Shown here: positions 8,269 through 16,756 of the stretch, in pieces | Position numbering within the stretch: the first letter of the stretch is position 1 | How the letters are laid out: each line of letters starts with the position of its first letter | Program-made: the position numbers and the translations under genes | Notes under the pieces: generated by a model | What the model saw: only the letters and a program-made list of their open reading frames with translations | Told to the model about the DNA's origin: nothing | Databases searched by the model: none | DNA from: a virus | Virus record (IMG/VR): IMGVR_UViG_3300019888_000012 | Coordinates: 1-36,704 of that record | DNA: 36,704 nt | Strand: one strand, 5' to 3'

Positions 8269-8438
8269 TGGAGAACTATATATCACTATTCATTGCAACA
8301 TTAGAGAGTCTTGATCTGCTCACCGAAAAAGAAGCAGAGAAGTTGGACAAGGAACTTCGCAACACTACTGTCCCGGGCACATACAAAGAAGTCAGAGTGG
8401 TTATAAAAGATGTGCTGGGCAAAATTCAAAATAAATAG
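8268..8438 (+). CDS. hypothetical protein, 56 aa
   Basis: The ATG overlaps the scaffold stop (TAATG) and has AAGGAAG upstream. The product is a small helical protein (SLFIATLESLDLLTEKEAEK, then KELRNTTVPGTYKEVRVVIK). The family is unrecognised. Its location between scaffold and capsid suggests a role in head assembly, which is inference only. Confidence 0.65.
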   Translation: MENYISLFIATLESLDLLTEKEAEKLDKELRNTTVPGTYKEVRVVIKDVLGKIQNK

Positions 8439-8525
8439 TTGCATTTAGAATTTCACAATGTTATTCTTATTGCATAAAGGTAAGAGCCGCAGGGCCCTTA
8501 TTTTTTTTAGCACTAAAATAAGGAG
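8439..8525 (+). promoter_or_regulatory. late promoter-hairpin-RBS module B (capsid operon)
   Basis: TTGCAT (8439-8444), a 17-nt spacer and TATTCT (8462-8467) form a full promoter, with predicted +1 at A8474 on AUAAAGG. An imperfect stem TAAGAGCC / GGCCCTTA (8481-8500, one mismatch) is followed by eight T residues, then AAGGAG at about 8520-8525. A three-codon frame (ATG at 8529, stop TGA 8538-8540) overlaps the capsid start and may be incidental. Confidence 0.7.
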
Positions 8526-8536
8526 CATATGTATAT

Positions 8537-9625
8537 ATGAGCGGACAAATATTTACAAACCGCGTGACTGATATCACTTATCAGTACATCTTGCCTGCGC
8601 TTGTAGACCAAGTATCGAACTCGAACGTGTTCACATCAAAAATGTTGTCTAAGACAATTGACTGGGAAGGCGTATCATACAACGTTCCTATCCAAACTGC
8701 CTTTAGCACAACTGGTGGTGCATTCAATGGAATGGACACATTCAGCACAGCAGCCACTAACAACACTCGTCAAATGACGTTCTACTTGACTGGTCAATAC
8801 CAATCAATCGTCATCCCTGGTATCGAAGCAGCGGTTAACGGTAATACTGAATCTCAGGTTATCAAACTTCTAACAGCAAAGATGGACGAGGCTAAAATCT
8901 CCATGGCTGATAGCATCGGTACCGAATTGTACGGTTTCGGTCTTGGCAAAGCCTTTGATGGTCTTGGAAATGTGGTTGACAGTGGTTCAAACGCACCTAC
9001 TTACGGTGGTTTGTCCCGCACAACTTACCCATTCCTTGCCGCCGATGTCACAGCAGTATCAAACGGTGTTCTTACACTCAGCTACCTATCGAGTGAATTT
9101 GACAACGTATCAGCAGCAAGCTCAACATCCGAATCTCCAAGTTTCGGTCTCACCACCAAGGCAATCTGGACTTACGTCGAAGGCTTGATCCAGCCAATGC
9201 TATCTGCCCGTTACGAGAGTACGAGTGTTCGCGGCTACAACCGTGTTGATGGCAAAACCCCTAAAGGTTCTGGCCCTAACACTGGCGCCGAACTCGGTGG
9301 TGCTGGCGGGTTCATCTCGATCACTTGGCGCGGTCGTGACATCTACGCCGACGACAAAGCAACTGGCGGTACATTCTTCTGGATTAACGATAACTACATT
9401 GACTTTGCGGTACAGAAATCACCGGAACTCCGTGATATTGGTTCAACGGTTGAGAGCATGGAGGGCTTCTACGAAGACGTTCCGTTCCCATCTGCCTTCC
9501 AATTCCGTGATCTGATGAGTTCGATCAACCAACTTGGTCAGGTCGGTGTCGTCATCCTTCTTGGAAACTTAATCTGTCGTCAGCCACGCCGTAATGGTAA
9601 ACTAACCGGCATAACAGGAAACTAA
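8537..9625 (+). CDS. major capsid protein (putative)
   Basis: 362 aa, following portal, scaffold and its own promoter, which is the normal order and size for a coat protein of the HK97 fold. The N-terminal part (SGQIFTNRVTDITYQYILPA), the polar strand-rich middle and a C-terminal WRGRDIYADDKATGGTFFWI segment fit a phage coat protein. It would form the icosahedral shell around the scaffold. The ATG at 8537 is 11 nt after AGGAG. Codon use here is more G+C-rich and regular than in the small genes, consistent with high expression. Confidence 0.8.
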   Translation: MSGQIFTNRVTDITYQYILPALVDQVSNSNVFTSKMLSKTIDWEGVSYNVPIQTAFSTTGGAFNGMDTFSTAATNNTRQMTFYLTGQYQSIVIPGIEAAVNGNTESQVIKLLTAKMDEAKISMADSIGTELYGFGLGKAFDGLGNVVDSGSNAPTYGGLSRTTYPFLAADVTAVSNGVLTLSYLSSEFDNVSAASSTSESPSFGLTTKAIWTYVEGLIQPMLSARYESTSVRGYNRVDGKTPKGSGPNTGAELGGAGGFISITWRGRDIYADDKATGGTFFWINDNYIDFAVQKSPELRDIGSTVESMEGFYEDVPFPSAFQFRDLMSSINQLGQVGVVILLGNLICRQPRRNGKLTGITGN

Positions 9626-9635
9626 GGAGTATATT

Positions 9636-10397
9636 ATGGAAACAGGATATAGAGTATTAACAACAACCGACATAAACACTCTCGATACGGTCAAGAATGA
9701 CCAATATGGCGCACTCGGTGTCAGCGAAGATGGTCGTCAGTTCCGATACGTTAAGTTCGGTGGAACCTCCACTATCCAACCGGGCTTCTTGCTTGTCGGT
9801 CCTGCTGCACCCGCTAACTCGACAGCACTTGCGATTACCGCAACCGGCACAGGTGGTCAGGTGGCCGCTAACCTATTGGCTGGCTCACGAACATTGGTCG
9901 TCACCAACGGTGTAACCGCCGTCACTCAAGACCAGTTCCAATATGTCGAGATTAACGTCGGTGGTGCATCCTCGACAGCTTCATACAGTCTAAAACTTGC
10001 TGGTAACACGGCAGCGGCTAACGGTGGATACATCACTTTGCTTCTACAAGACCCGCTCCCAGCTAGCGCTACCACATTAGTTCCAGGCACAGACGTCGTA
10101 AACTTAGTTCTATCTAAATACAACGGTTGTGCTGCCTCAACTACAGGTAATGCTCCAGCCGGTGTAACAGTCACGCAAATCGTGAACACTGCCTCGGTTA
10201 CTAACTATGGTTGGGTGCAGACTGCAGGAAAAGCTATTGTTAAAGCCACTACTGCGACTATCGGTCTCGGTATTGCTCAAGATCAAGCTGGCACAGCAGG
10301 GTATGTCATCATAACCGCTGCAACAACTGGTAATCTTGGCTGGGCTAAAGCAAGTGCTGTAAGCAACACCGCTTCGGTCGAACTAAGTATCATTTAA
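9636..10397 (+). CDS. structural protein, probable head decoration or fibre-related
   Basis: 253 aa immediately downstream of the capsid gene with AAGGAG about 6 nt before the ATG. The composition (Ala, Thr, Val, Gly rich, few charges, many short strand-like segments) is that of capsid decoration proteins or fibre domains. No catalytic motif is present. The N-terminal LTTTDINTLDTVKNDQYGAL and QFRYVKFGG segments resemble proteins often found next to phage capsids, from memory only. Confidence 0.5.
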   Translation: METGYRVLTTTDINTLDTVKNDQYGALGVSEDGRQFRYVKFGGTSTIQPGFLLVGPAAPANSTALAITATGTGGQVAANLLAGSRTLVVTNGVTAVTQDQFQYVEINVGGASSTASYSLKLAGNTAAANGGYITLLLQDPLPASATTLVPGTDVVNLVLSKYNGCAASTTGNAPAGVTVTQIVNTASVTNYGWVQTAGKAIVKATTATIGLGIAQDQAGTAGYVIITAATTGNLGWAKASAVSNTASVELSII

Positions 10398-10406
10398 GGG
10401 GGACAT

Positions 10407-11321
10407 ATGTCAACACAAGATCTCGGTCAATACAGCTCGGCTATACGACAAAATGGTATCCGTCTTAATGCAAATGAACCCCTTACTGTGGCAAGCACAG
10501 CGACCTTCACTGGAGCAACTTCGTTCACTGGTACGGTAGGTACGGGAGCGACTACCATCACCTCAACTAGTGCGAGCGCCCTTGCGGTAGGTGCTAACGG
10601 CGCGACGAACCCCGTACTTAAGGTTGACGCTTCGACAACCTCGGTTGCGACAGGTTTGGCTGTGACCGGCGCAGCTGCTGCTAGTGGCGTAACCATTGCC
10701 GCTGTTTCTAGCGGCACGAATGAGAACCTGACGGTGAATGCCAAGGGTTCAGGTACACTCAACCTCAATAACAGTGGCGGCTTTAGTGCTTTTGGCGGTA
10801 ATGTCGGTATTACTTCCGCCTCTGCTAACACGTTAGTGGCCGGGCCGAACGGCACAACTAATCCAAGTTTCAATGTTGATGCATCTACGGCTTCAGCAGC
10901 TACTGGCTTGCAGGTTAAAAGTGCTGCGGCTGCGGCCGGTGTTGCGGTCTCGGTCTTAAGTTCTGGTACAGATGAGAACCTGACAGTTAACGCTAAAGGT
11001 GCTGGAACGGTGACGGTCAACGGTACAGCGACAGGCAACATTGTCCTCGGCGCGGCCGCCACAGGTGTATCACTCGGGGTCACTGGTGCCTTGACGGCTA
11101 AATCTGGTACGGCAGTTCCCGCGACCGCCGGTGCAGTTGCTGCTGGTGCGCCTTTGACACTGTTCTCAACTGGTATCAAATTGTGGGTTACTAGCGATGC
11201 TCCGACGCATTCAGGTACAAAAGGGGATCTCTGTATCAATACAGGTGGCTCAAGTACTTCGACCCGTCTCTACGTGAATAACGGTACAACTACTTGGATA
11301 GCGATTACCACGGCTTCATAG
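10407..11321 (+). CDS. fibre-like structural protein with internal duplication
   Basis: 304 aa. Two tandem repeats of about 65 residues (roughly 55-120 and 137-205) share NPVLKVDAST or NPSFNVDAST, ATGL, SSGTNENLTVNAKGSGT or SSGTDENLTVNAKGAGT. These Ala/Thr/Gly/Val-rich repeats are familiar from phage fibre and virion surface proteins. The C-terminus (KGDLCINTGGSSTSTRLYVN, then NGTTTWIAITT) resembles tips of fibre proteins. It likely decorates the virion surface or tail. AGGGGGACAT precedes the ATG. Confidence 0.55.
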   Translation: MSTQDLGQYSSAIRQNGIRLNANEPLTVASTATFTGATSFTGTVGTGATTITSTSASALAVGANGATNPVLKVDASTTSVATGLAVTGAAAASGVTIAAVSSGTNENLTVNAKGSGTLNLNNSGGFSAFGGNVGITSASANTLVAGPNGTTNPSFNVDASTASAATGLQVKSAAAAAGVAVSVLSSGTDENLTVNAKGAGTVTVNGTATGNIVLGAAATGVSLGVTGALTAKSGTAVPATAGAVAAGAPLTLFSTGIKLWVTSDAPTHSGTKGDLCINTGGSSTSTRLYVNNGTTTWIAITTAS

Positions 11322-11331
11322 CCTAACGGAC

Positions 11332-11370
11332 ATAAGAATCTAGCCTCCAGAAGGGGGCTATTTTCTTTTC
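11332..11370 (+). terminator. terminator with an AUAAG leader remnant
   Basis: TAGCCTCC (11341-11348) pairs with GGGGGCTA (11353-11360) around an AGAA loop, followed by TTTTCTTTTC. It starts with ATAAG, as in the six late leaders, but has no recognisable -10 box upstream. It looks like the same module with the promoter lost, acting as a plain terminator. Confidence 0.7.
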
Positions 11371-11380
11371 GTATAACTTA

Positions 11381-11396
11381 TGCTAAAATGCATCTA
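11381..11396 (+). promoter_or_regulatory. extended -10 promoter, near-leaderless
   Basis: TGC-TAAAAT (-10 at 11384-11389) predicts a start near A11396, only 3 nt before the ATG at 11399. No ribosome site fits between, so the mRNA would be practically leaderless. Confidence 0.55.
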
Positions 11397-11398
11397 AT

Positions 11399-11602
11399 AT
11401 GGATATCCAATCTTTGCGAGATAAAAAAACTACTATTGAGTCCAACTTTAATGATCTTACCGGACAGAAAAAATCCCACACTGACAAAATCACCGAGTTA
11501 GATACTGAGTTGGTCAAACTGCAGGGTGAGTACCGCCTAATAACTGATCTGATTGATAACTTTAAACTGAGTAATACAAAGGAATCAAAAAATGCAAAGT
11601 GA
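11399..11602 (+). CDS. small coiled-coil protein, 67 aa
   Basis: Almost the whole length has heptad-like spacing of Leu and Ile (IQSLRDKKTTIESNFNDLTG and then ITELDTELVKLQGEYRLITD), predicting a coiled coil or helical hairpin. No family is identified. It heads a three-gene unit after its own promoter, and the two following products are an AT-hook-like protein and another long coiled coil. The end overlaps the next gene by 11 nt. Confidence 0.65.
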   Translation: MDIQSLRDKKTTIESNFNDLTGQKKSHTDKITELDTELVKLQGEYRLITDLIDNFKLSNTKESKNAK

Positions 11603-12119
11603 TGACTATTACGGTGCGCCGACGAATACAAATGTAAAACCTATCCGTGAGCGATTGCGTGAGTTATATGAACCAGAAGATTTTGTCACCGTCATTAATG
11701 GGGACGTGAAACCACTCAAATATCAATATGCCTCACCGGCGGATATTGAAACCTATTCTGATTATCCAGGACACAAGAATACTATCCAAAAACGTGTACC
11801 ACAGGTAGTAATATTACAACCTGGTGATACGAAACTCTGTCCAGCCTACGAGGCCGACTTGATGATTGAAGTAGGCGTTAAGCAACTCGCCATGAGCCGT
11901 GTACAGTCTAAAATCGACTCCGGTGAAATAGATGTCCGAGTTGGCGTTGCTGATTGGACAGATCCGTACTTCCAAGTAGAGGCTATTAAACAATTCTTTG
12001 TTGGCAAGAAAGACATTCTTAATGCCTATAACAATGAGGCCAAAGCCGCTGATATGGCTACAAAGGACTTAGAACTAGATGCACCAAAACCAGTCGGCCG
12101 ACCTCGAAAAGAAATCTAG
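11592..12119 (+). CDS. hypothetical protein with C-terminal AT-hook-like motif, 175 aa
   Basis: The start overlaps the coiled-coil gene, with AAAGGAATC upstream. The body is mixed alpha/beta with no motif I recognise. The last residues (KPVGRPRKEI) contain GRPRK, the core of an AT-hook that inserts into the DNA minor groove. A single short match is only suggestive. Its position among virion genes leaves open a role in head completion or DNA organisation. Confidence 0.6.
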   Translation: MQSDDYYGAPTNTNVKPIRERLRELYEPEDFVTVINGDVKPLKYQYASPADIETYSDYPGHKNTIQKRVPQVVILQPGDTKLCPAYEADLMIEVGVKQLAMSRVQSKIDSGEIDVRVGVADWTDPYFQVEAIKQFFVGKKDILNAYNNEAKAADMATKDLELDAPKPVGRPRKEI

Positions 12120-12909
12120 ACGTCAACAGGCCATCAACGCAATTGAAGTACTCTTAGAGAACGACAAGACCTCTGATATTGGCGCGATGGAGGCTAGACT
12201 TAACGTCTTGGATAAACAGATCAAGGCAAAAGAAGGCGTCTTAAATGCCCACACCATCGAGGTGAGTGAGATGGTGACCAGATCGGAGGAACTGGTACAG
12301 AAGTTTCGTAACCAAGAGGATGATGCCAGAAAAGCGGTCGAGACCCAAGAGGGTATACTTGCTGGCCTAAAAGCACAGGTGATCAACGTTAATTCCAGTA
12401 TCCGGGTAAAAAAGACCGGGCTAACTGATATACAGAATCAGGTCAAAGAGACCAGAGATTATTTCAAAGAACAAGAAAAACTAACCGAAGATACCATCGC
12501 TGAATGGAATAGCACCCTTGTTGAGTTTCATAAAGAAGCCGAAAATGTCCATACTGAAAAGAACAAACTATCTGCCGATATTATCCGTCTCGGACAGGAC
12601 AAGGCAGCCTTAACGGAAGAGATTGAGCATGTTCAGGATAAGTTCGAGTCATTGGCTAAGGTCTATAACACCAAGGTGAGTGAATACAAGGCAGATTTAC
12701 AGGTGCTAGATGATAAAATCGTTCAGAGGCAGCGTAAACTTAACGAACTAGAAGATGATTTGGTCATGCGGCTCAAGGCCATAGAAACCCGTGAGCGATC
12801 ATACAGTTTAAAGGAAGCCTCCCTGAAGGAACATGAATCTGAGCTTAATCAAAAGGAACGTCGTCTTAAAATGAATTACGGTATTGCTGGTATTGATTAT
12901 GATGTATAA
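12079..12909 (+). CDS. long coiled-coil protein, 276 aa
   Basis: Starts within the previous gene (41-nt overlap, different frame). From about residue 20 to 265 the sequence is dominated by charged heptads (for example KLNELEDDLVMRLKAIETRE), so an extended coiled coil is expected. It ends with a short non-helical tail (MNYGIAGIDYDV). A scaffold-, fibre- or chaperone-like role is possible. Its stop codon TAA (12907-12909) lies inside the -10 box of the next promoter. Confidence 0.65.
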   Translation: MHQNQSADLEKKSRRQQAINAIEVLLENDKTSDIGAMEARLNVLDKQIKAKEGVLNAHTIEVSEMVTRSEELVQKFRNQEDDARKAVETQEGILAGLKAQVINVNSSIRVKKTGLTDIQNQVKETRDYFKEQEKLTEDTIAEWNSTLVEFHKEAENVHTEKNKLSADIIRLGQDKAALTEEIEHVQDKFESLAKVYNTKVSEYKADLQVLDDKIVQRQRKLNELEDDLVMRLKAIETRERSYSLKEASLKEHESELNQKERRLKMNYGIAGIDYDV

Positions 12910-12955
12910 TAACCCTATAAGGTAAGAGCCGTCATGGGCTCTTTTTTATTAGGAG
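12905..12955 (+). promoter_or_regulatory. late promoter-hairpin-RBS module C (tailspike operon)
   Basis: -10 TATAAT (12905-12910) overlaps the preceding stop codon. Predicted +1 is A12917 on AUAAGG. The stem AGAGCC / GGCTCT (12925-12942) leads into a T-run, and the ribosome site AGGAG lies at 12951-12955. The gene that follows has no ATG at the expected distance. Confidence 0.7.
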
Positions 12956-12962
12956 AACTATC

Positions 12963-13382
12963 ATCGCCAATTGGACAACGGAGCCTCAGCCATTCGGAGC
13001 AAACCACGTACCTCTTTTAGCAGGGACTTCCTCGGTGGACGGAAAAACTCCAGTTCCGGTAGCAGTTGATCCCGCTACTGGTGCGATCATCACAGAGATA
13101 GACACAAGTGCGGGCAGTTTGCCAGGAACCATTAGAAACGGGCAGCAAACGGTCACCACGGGTGCCGTTGCTCTTCCAGGCGGGGCATTAACACAAGGGG
13201 TCGTATTAGAATCTCTCTCGACAAATGCCGTGAGCATATTCGTCGGGAGTACGGCTGTCACCACTTCTACGGGTACCGAACTAACTCCGGGTTCTTCGAT
13301 AAGTGTTGCGGTGAATAATACAAATGTTATTTATGTGATATGTGTATCGGGTTCTCCCGTCATCACATGGTTAGGGAGTTGA
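12963..13382 (+). CDS. hypothetical structural protein, 139 aa, with ATC start
   Basis: The frame is continuous from the module C ribosome site. The first codons are ATC at 12960 and 12963, the latter 7 nt after AGGAG. The next start-like codon is GTG at 13035, with no ribosome site, and using it would drop 24 residues (IANWTTEPQPFGANHVPLLA at the start). I therefore infer an ATC start. The product is rich in Thr, Val, Ser and Gly with predicted strands (VDPATGAIITEI, ALPGGALTQGVVLES). It resembles small fibre- or decoration-like proteins and sits directly before the tailspike. Confidence 0.6.
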   Translation: MANWTTEPQPFGANHVPLLAGTSSVDGKTPVPVAVDPATGAIITEIDTSAGSLPGTIRNGQQTVTTGAVALPGGALTQGVVLESLSTNAVSIFVGSTAVTTSTGTELTPGSSISVAVNNTNVIYVICVSGSPVITWLGS

Positions 13383-13383
13383 C

Positions 13384-15093
13384 ATGATTCCGTTTGGGTC
13401 ATCTGCCACGCTCTCAGCTACACCGACTGTCTCTGGTAAAACAAAACAGATTGTATATAATATCTTGGATTATGGGGCTACTACTGGAAGTTCAGATAAT
13501 ACTGCTGCAATCCAATCAGCACTCGATGCCGCGTATGCAGCAGGCGGAGGAACAGTATTTATCCCCGCTGGTACATATATCATCGACCCGAACCCCGGCC
13601 TGCAGGTCAAAACCAACGTCAAGTTCCAAGGGACTGGAGCGGGCTCGATCCTAAAACTTAAGGCCAGCTCGACCCGAAATGACAACATTGTCAAGACCGA
13701 ATCATGGGTGAATGTTGTCATTGAGGGAATAGCGATCGATGGCAATCGAACTAATCAAGCCGGTTCACCAGGTGCCTATACATACACGCAATATGGTCTC
13801 TATGTCAGCGGCACAAGCAACAACGCGATTATTAGGAACGTTACTGTCCACGGCATGACAGGTGCGGGTGTCCAGGTTTATAATGCTCCAAGCGCCGTAT
13901 TTGACGCTTGCTTTGCGTATGACAACAATTACCATGGCTACGAGATGGAACAATCTGGTGGCTGTCACATGTACGGCTGTCGTGGTAATAGCAACCTCCG
14001 TCATGGCGTATTAACGTCACCGGGAGAGGTCTCCGGTACTGGCTCTAAAGGTAACTCGATCATCGGATGCACCTTCGATTCAAATGGTCAGTATGGCATT
14101 GCAACTAATGCTGCTAATGATGATATATCGGCATGGCTCAATGAAGGAAACATCTATATTGGTAATAAGATTACGAACAATAGCCAGTACGGTGCCAATT
14201 TCTACAAGCAAGATAAGCACATATTCTCAAACAACTACGTGGCGGGTAATGGCTTCTTTGGTCTCTACCTGTTCGGCTCAAGCGACAACATCATCCAAGG
14301 CAATGTCTTTGTCAACAATTCACAAGCGTCAAACGGTGCCTACGATGAGATCCTTGTAGAGGGTAGCAGCTCTGGCTTTGCGTCAGCCCGTAACAATATT
14401 AGTCATAACACGATCATAATGTCTGGCAACCCTAAAGCCCGCTACGGCATTAATGAGGCGACCAGTGGCGACGGCTCAAATATTATAGTAGCCAATAACA
14501 TCCCAACTTCAGGTACGAGTGGAAAATTAAACATCCTCAGTGCTACCACAATCCAGTATGTCGATACCACAACGGCTCAAACGATTGGCGGGGCTAAAGA
14601 GTTTACTTCTACCATTACAGGGGATCAAGGAATTGCGATTGCCCCGAATGCCTCGCTGGCTGGGACAATCATGGGACTTGATGCACCGTTCGGCACAGCG
14701 GCACTACGATTCTACAACAATAATTCAGGGGGTAATCTCCAGTTCGTAGCACCAAATGGGAATATCAATAACTATGTCGGTGGCAACGACATTGTAGACA
14801 TTACGAGTGCCCGCTTACAAGTGAATGCAGGTTACTATATCCAGACGCCCAAACTAAACATTACAACAGGTTCAAACGCCACCGCTGGTACTGGGACGTT
14901 AACTGGAGGTACTGTCACAATTTCGACAACGGCCGTCACTGCCAGTAGCCTTATATTCCTGACTGATGCCGTATCGTCGCTTACCAACGTTGGAGTCCTA
15001 TCTGTCAGTAGTAAAAGCGCGGGGGTGTCTTTTACAGTGAACTCGGTAAACGTTCTTGACACGTCCACGTTTAATTGGCTCATAATCAATTAG
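13384..15093 (+). CDS. tailspike with pectate-lyase-like beta-helix
   Basis: 569 aa. Residues about 22-80 contain the signature start of a right-handed beta-helix of the pectate lyase superfamily (NILDYGATTGSSDNTAAIQS, then AAGGGTVFIPAGTYII, then KFQGTGAGSILKL). Repeating short strands with Asn, Gly and Ser continue to about residue 380. The C-terminal 150 residues are Thr/Ala/Asn-rich, as in trimerisation or capsid-attached fibre domains. Such spikes bind and often cleave host surface polysaccharide. The enzymatic residues cannot be assigned by eye. It is the best candidate host-recognition protein. Confidence 0.8.
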   Translation: MIPFGSSATLSATPTVSGKTKQIVYNILDYGATTGSSDNTAAIQSALDAAYAAGGGTVFIPAGTYIIDPNPGLQVKTNVKFQGTGAGSILKLKASSTRNDNIVKTESWVNVVIEGIAIDGNRTNQAGSPGAYTYTQYGLYVSGTSNNAIIRNVTVHGMTGAGVQVYNAPSAVFDACFAYDNNYHGYEMEQSGGCHMYGCRGNSNLRHGVLTSPGEVSGTGSKGNSIIGCTFDSNGQYGIATNAANDDISAWLNEGNIYIGNKITNNSQYGANFYKQDKHIFSNNYVAGNGFFGLYLFGSSDNIIQGNVFVNNSQASNGAYDEILVEGSSSGFASARNNISHNTIIMSGNPKARYGINEATSGDGSNIIVANNIPTSGTSGKLNILSATTIQYVDTTTAQTIGGAKEFTSTITGDQGIAIAPNASLAGTIMGLDAPFGTAALRFYNNNSGGNLQFVAPNGNINNYVGGNDIVDITSARLQVNAGYYIQTPKLNITTGSNATAGTGTLTGGTVTISTTAVTASSLIFLTDAVSSLTNVGVLSVSSKSAGVSFTVNSVNVLDTSTFNWLIIN

Positions 15094-15118
15094 GCTAGAT
15101 TTAGGACGGTTACTAAGG

Positions 15119-15172
15119 TATACTATACCCATAAGGCTCCAGCCGTAGTGCTGGGGCTATTTTTAATAGGAG
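15119..15172 (+). promoter_or_regulatory. late promoter-hairpin-RBS module D
   Basis: TATACT (15119-15124) with predicted +1 at A15131 on AUAAGG. A 9-bp stem GGCTCCAGC / GCTGGGGCT (15135-15158, with G-U pairs) precedes ATTTTT. AGGAG at 15168-15172 is 5 nt before the ATG at 15178. Confidence 0.7.
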
Positions 15173-15177
15173 AAATA

Positions 15178-15579
15178 ATGGCTACTTATACATTTACGAA
15201 AAAGGCGGCGGCGGTAGAACCTGGACAAGAGAGTAATTTTGGTAATGTGCAGAATGACGGTAGTCATAACGCGATGACTGGGGCAACTGCGAATGGCCCG
15301 CAGACGGTTGATATTTCCGGTTCACCTGTTGCCTCACCGGCGACAGTATCGAATGCATCAGCCACAACCTTAACGATTCCCCTCAATGCGGTACGGGTTA
15401 ACTTCCTAGCGCTGACTAATACGGTCAACGTGAGTGAGGCTGACGCCACAGTGGCGACTAAATACTTCACGATTCCAACCGGCCTTCTCATCACGGTAGA
15501 TGTTGGCCTGACCTCTGTGTTGTACCTGAAAGCCAACACTGGCGCATCGACACTATCATTTTGGTTTGACATAGTTTAG
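15178..15579 (+). CDS. fibre-associated structural protein, 133 aa
   Basis: The ATG at 15178 follows AGGAG by 5 nt. A longer frame from 15148 would begin inside the leader hairpin and is rejected. The protein is Thr, Val and Ala-rich with few charges and repeated strand-like segments (PQTVDISGSPVASPATVSNA). No known domain is recognised. It starts the second tail-fibre unit. Confidence 0.55.
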   Translation: MATYTFTKKAAAVEPGQESNFGNVQNDGSHNAMTGATANGPQTVDISGSPVASPATVSNASATTLTIPLNAVRVNFLALTNTVNVSEADATVATKYFTIPTGLLITVDVGLTSVLYLKANTGASTLSFWFDIV

Positions 15580-15587
15580 GAGGTCAT

Positions 15588-15767
15588 ATGGCGAAGATCC
15601 CAACAAAATGGCTACCCAACTCCGGTCTAGGTTATGTCGTCCCTCAGACGGGCATCTTCTTTCAAGATAACCTCGGCAACTTACTTGTTACCAATACCTT
15701 AGCCAACATTATTCCAACCCCTTACTACTTGATTGGTAAATACGCAACTGCGTGGAGTCAGGTGTAA
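15588..15767 (+). CDS. small structural protein, 59 aa
   Basis: A strong AGGAGGTCAT site precedes the ATG at 15588. The short product is rich in Asn, Pro and aromatic residues (LPNSGLGYVVPQTGIFFQDN, LIGKYATAWSQV), without a membrane segment. The stop overlaps the next start (TAATG at 15765-15769). It may be a small fibre accessory, which is inference from position. Confidence 0.6.
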   Translation: MAKIPTKWLPNSGLGYVVPQTGIFFQDNLGNLLVTNTLANIIPTPYYLIGKYATAWSQV

Positions 15768-16756
15768 TGGCTAATGTTGTCATTGCCGGAACCGCTACTG
15801 GAGCAACAGCACTACCTGTCGCCAGCACTATTGATGGCACGAATGATTACATCCCTATTTACACTGCGACCGCGACCGCGACTCAGGCGATTAGCCGTAG
15901 TACATTCCTCGGTGTCACGGGACAGCCAGTAGACATCTCGGCTACTCAGACACTTTCTAACAAGACCCTCGGCGTTACTAATACTGTCACCCTTAAAGAT
16001 ACCCTCTTTACCGTTCAAAACGCCGCAGATACAACAAAACAGGCCAAGTTCCAACTGTCTGGTATCACGACAGGTAATACGCGAACCTTCACCCTCCCAG
16101 ATGCTTCGGATACCGTCGTAGGGTTAGCCGCCACTCAGACTCTTACTAATAAGACACTGACCAGCCCGACGGTTAATGCGCCAACGATTACCAACGCCAC
16201 GATTACCGCTGATACTGTTAGCGGTTTTACCGTTTCAAACAACGGAACGATCTACGGCATGTCTGTCACGGCTGGGGTACTAGCGAGCGCTGCCATTGCG
16301 AACCAAGTCAATACGGCCGCCCTCCAAACAAATGCCGTTACGGCGGTAAAACTTGACACTGCTGCGATTACGCTCGGGTATGTATCGGCGACGAGCAACT
16401 TTGTTACGGCTAGCACAACTGCAGTCCAGGTGACAGGTTTAACCGTGACCGTGACGATTCCTGCCGGTGGCCGACGAGTTAGAATCACTGGGTATATATC
16501 GAAATCGTTAAATAGCAATATATCGACGGTAACGGCATCTATATGGGATGGAACTGTAGGATCTGGTACCCAGTTAGAGAGTTGGGCAACGACGCATTCA
16601 ACAGCTAGCGCTGGGACTGGGTTGAACATCCAAGCGATTGTCCAACCCGCTGCTGGGGCGAAAACATATAATTTTGGCATCCTCTGCGACACCGGAACAG
16701 AGACAACTCAAATGTCCGCTACATCGCCAGGATGGATATTGGTTGAGGCTATCTAA
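15767..16756 (+). CDS. tail fibre protein
   Basis: 329 aa. It contains the TLSNKTL and TQTLTNKTLTSPTV repeats found in many phage tail fibres, followed by Thr/Val-rich strands and a C-terminal globular-looking domain with RRVRITGYISKSLNSN and a jelly-roll-like end. The ATG at 15767 overlaps the previous stop. A start at 15752 is possible in frame but would overlap the previous gene more. The role would be adsorption, alongside the tailspike. Confidence 0.7.
   Translation: MANVVIAGTATGATALPVASTIDGTNDYIPIYTATATATQAISRSTFLGVTGQPVDISATQTLSNKTLGVTNTVTLKDTLFTVQNAADTTKQAKFQLSGITTGNTRTFTLPDASDTVVGLAATQTLTNKTLTSPTVNAPTITNATITADTVSGFTVSNNGTIYGMSVTAGVLASAAIANQVNTAALQTNAVTAVKLDTAAITLGYVSATSNFVTASTTAVQVTGLTVTVTIPAGGRRVRITGYISKSLNSNISTVTASIWDGTVGSGTQLESWATTHSTASAGTGLNIQAIVQPAAGAKTYNFGILCDTGTETTQMSATSPGWILVEAI

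Noticed and set aside
10427-11239. 270-codon minus-strand frame opposite the fibre-like gene
   Set aside because: It mirrors the Ala/Thr/Val-rich plus-strand gene, has no ribosome site or conserved motif, and runs against the operon.
12079-12119. Frameshift fusion between the AT-hook-like and coiled-coil genes
   Set aside because: The genes overlap in different frames but no slippery heptamer or stem is visible, and the downstream gene has its own ATG.
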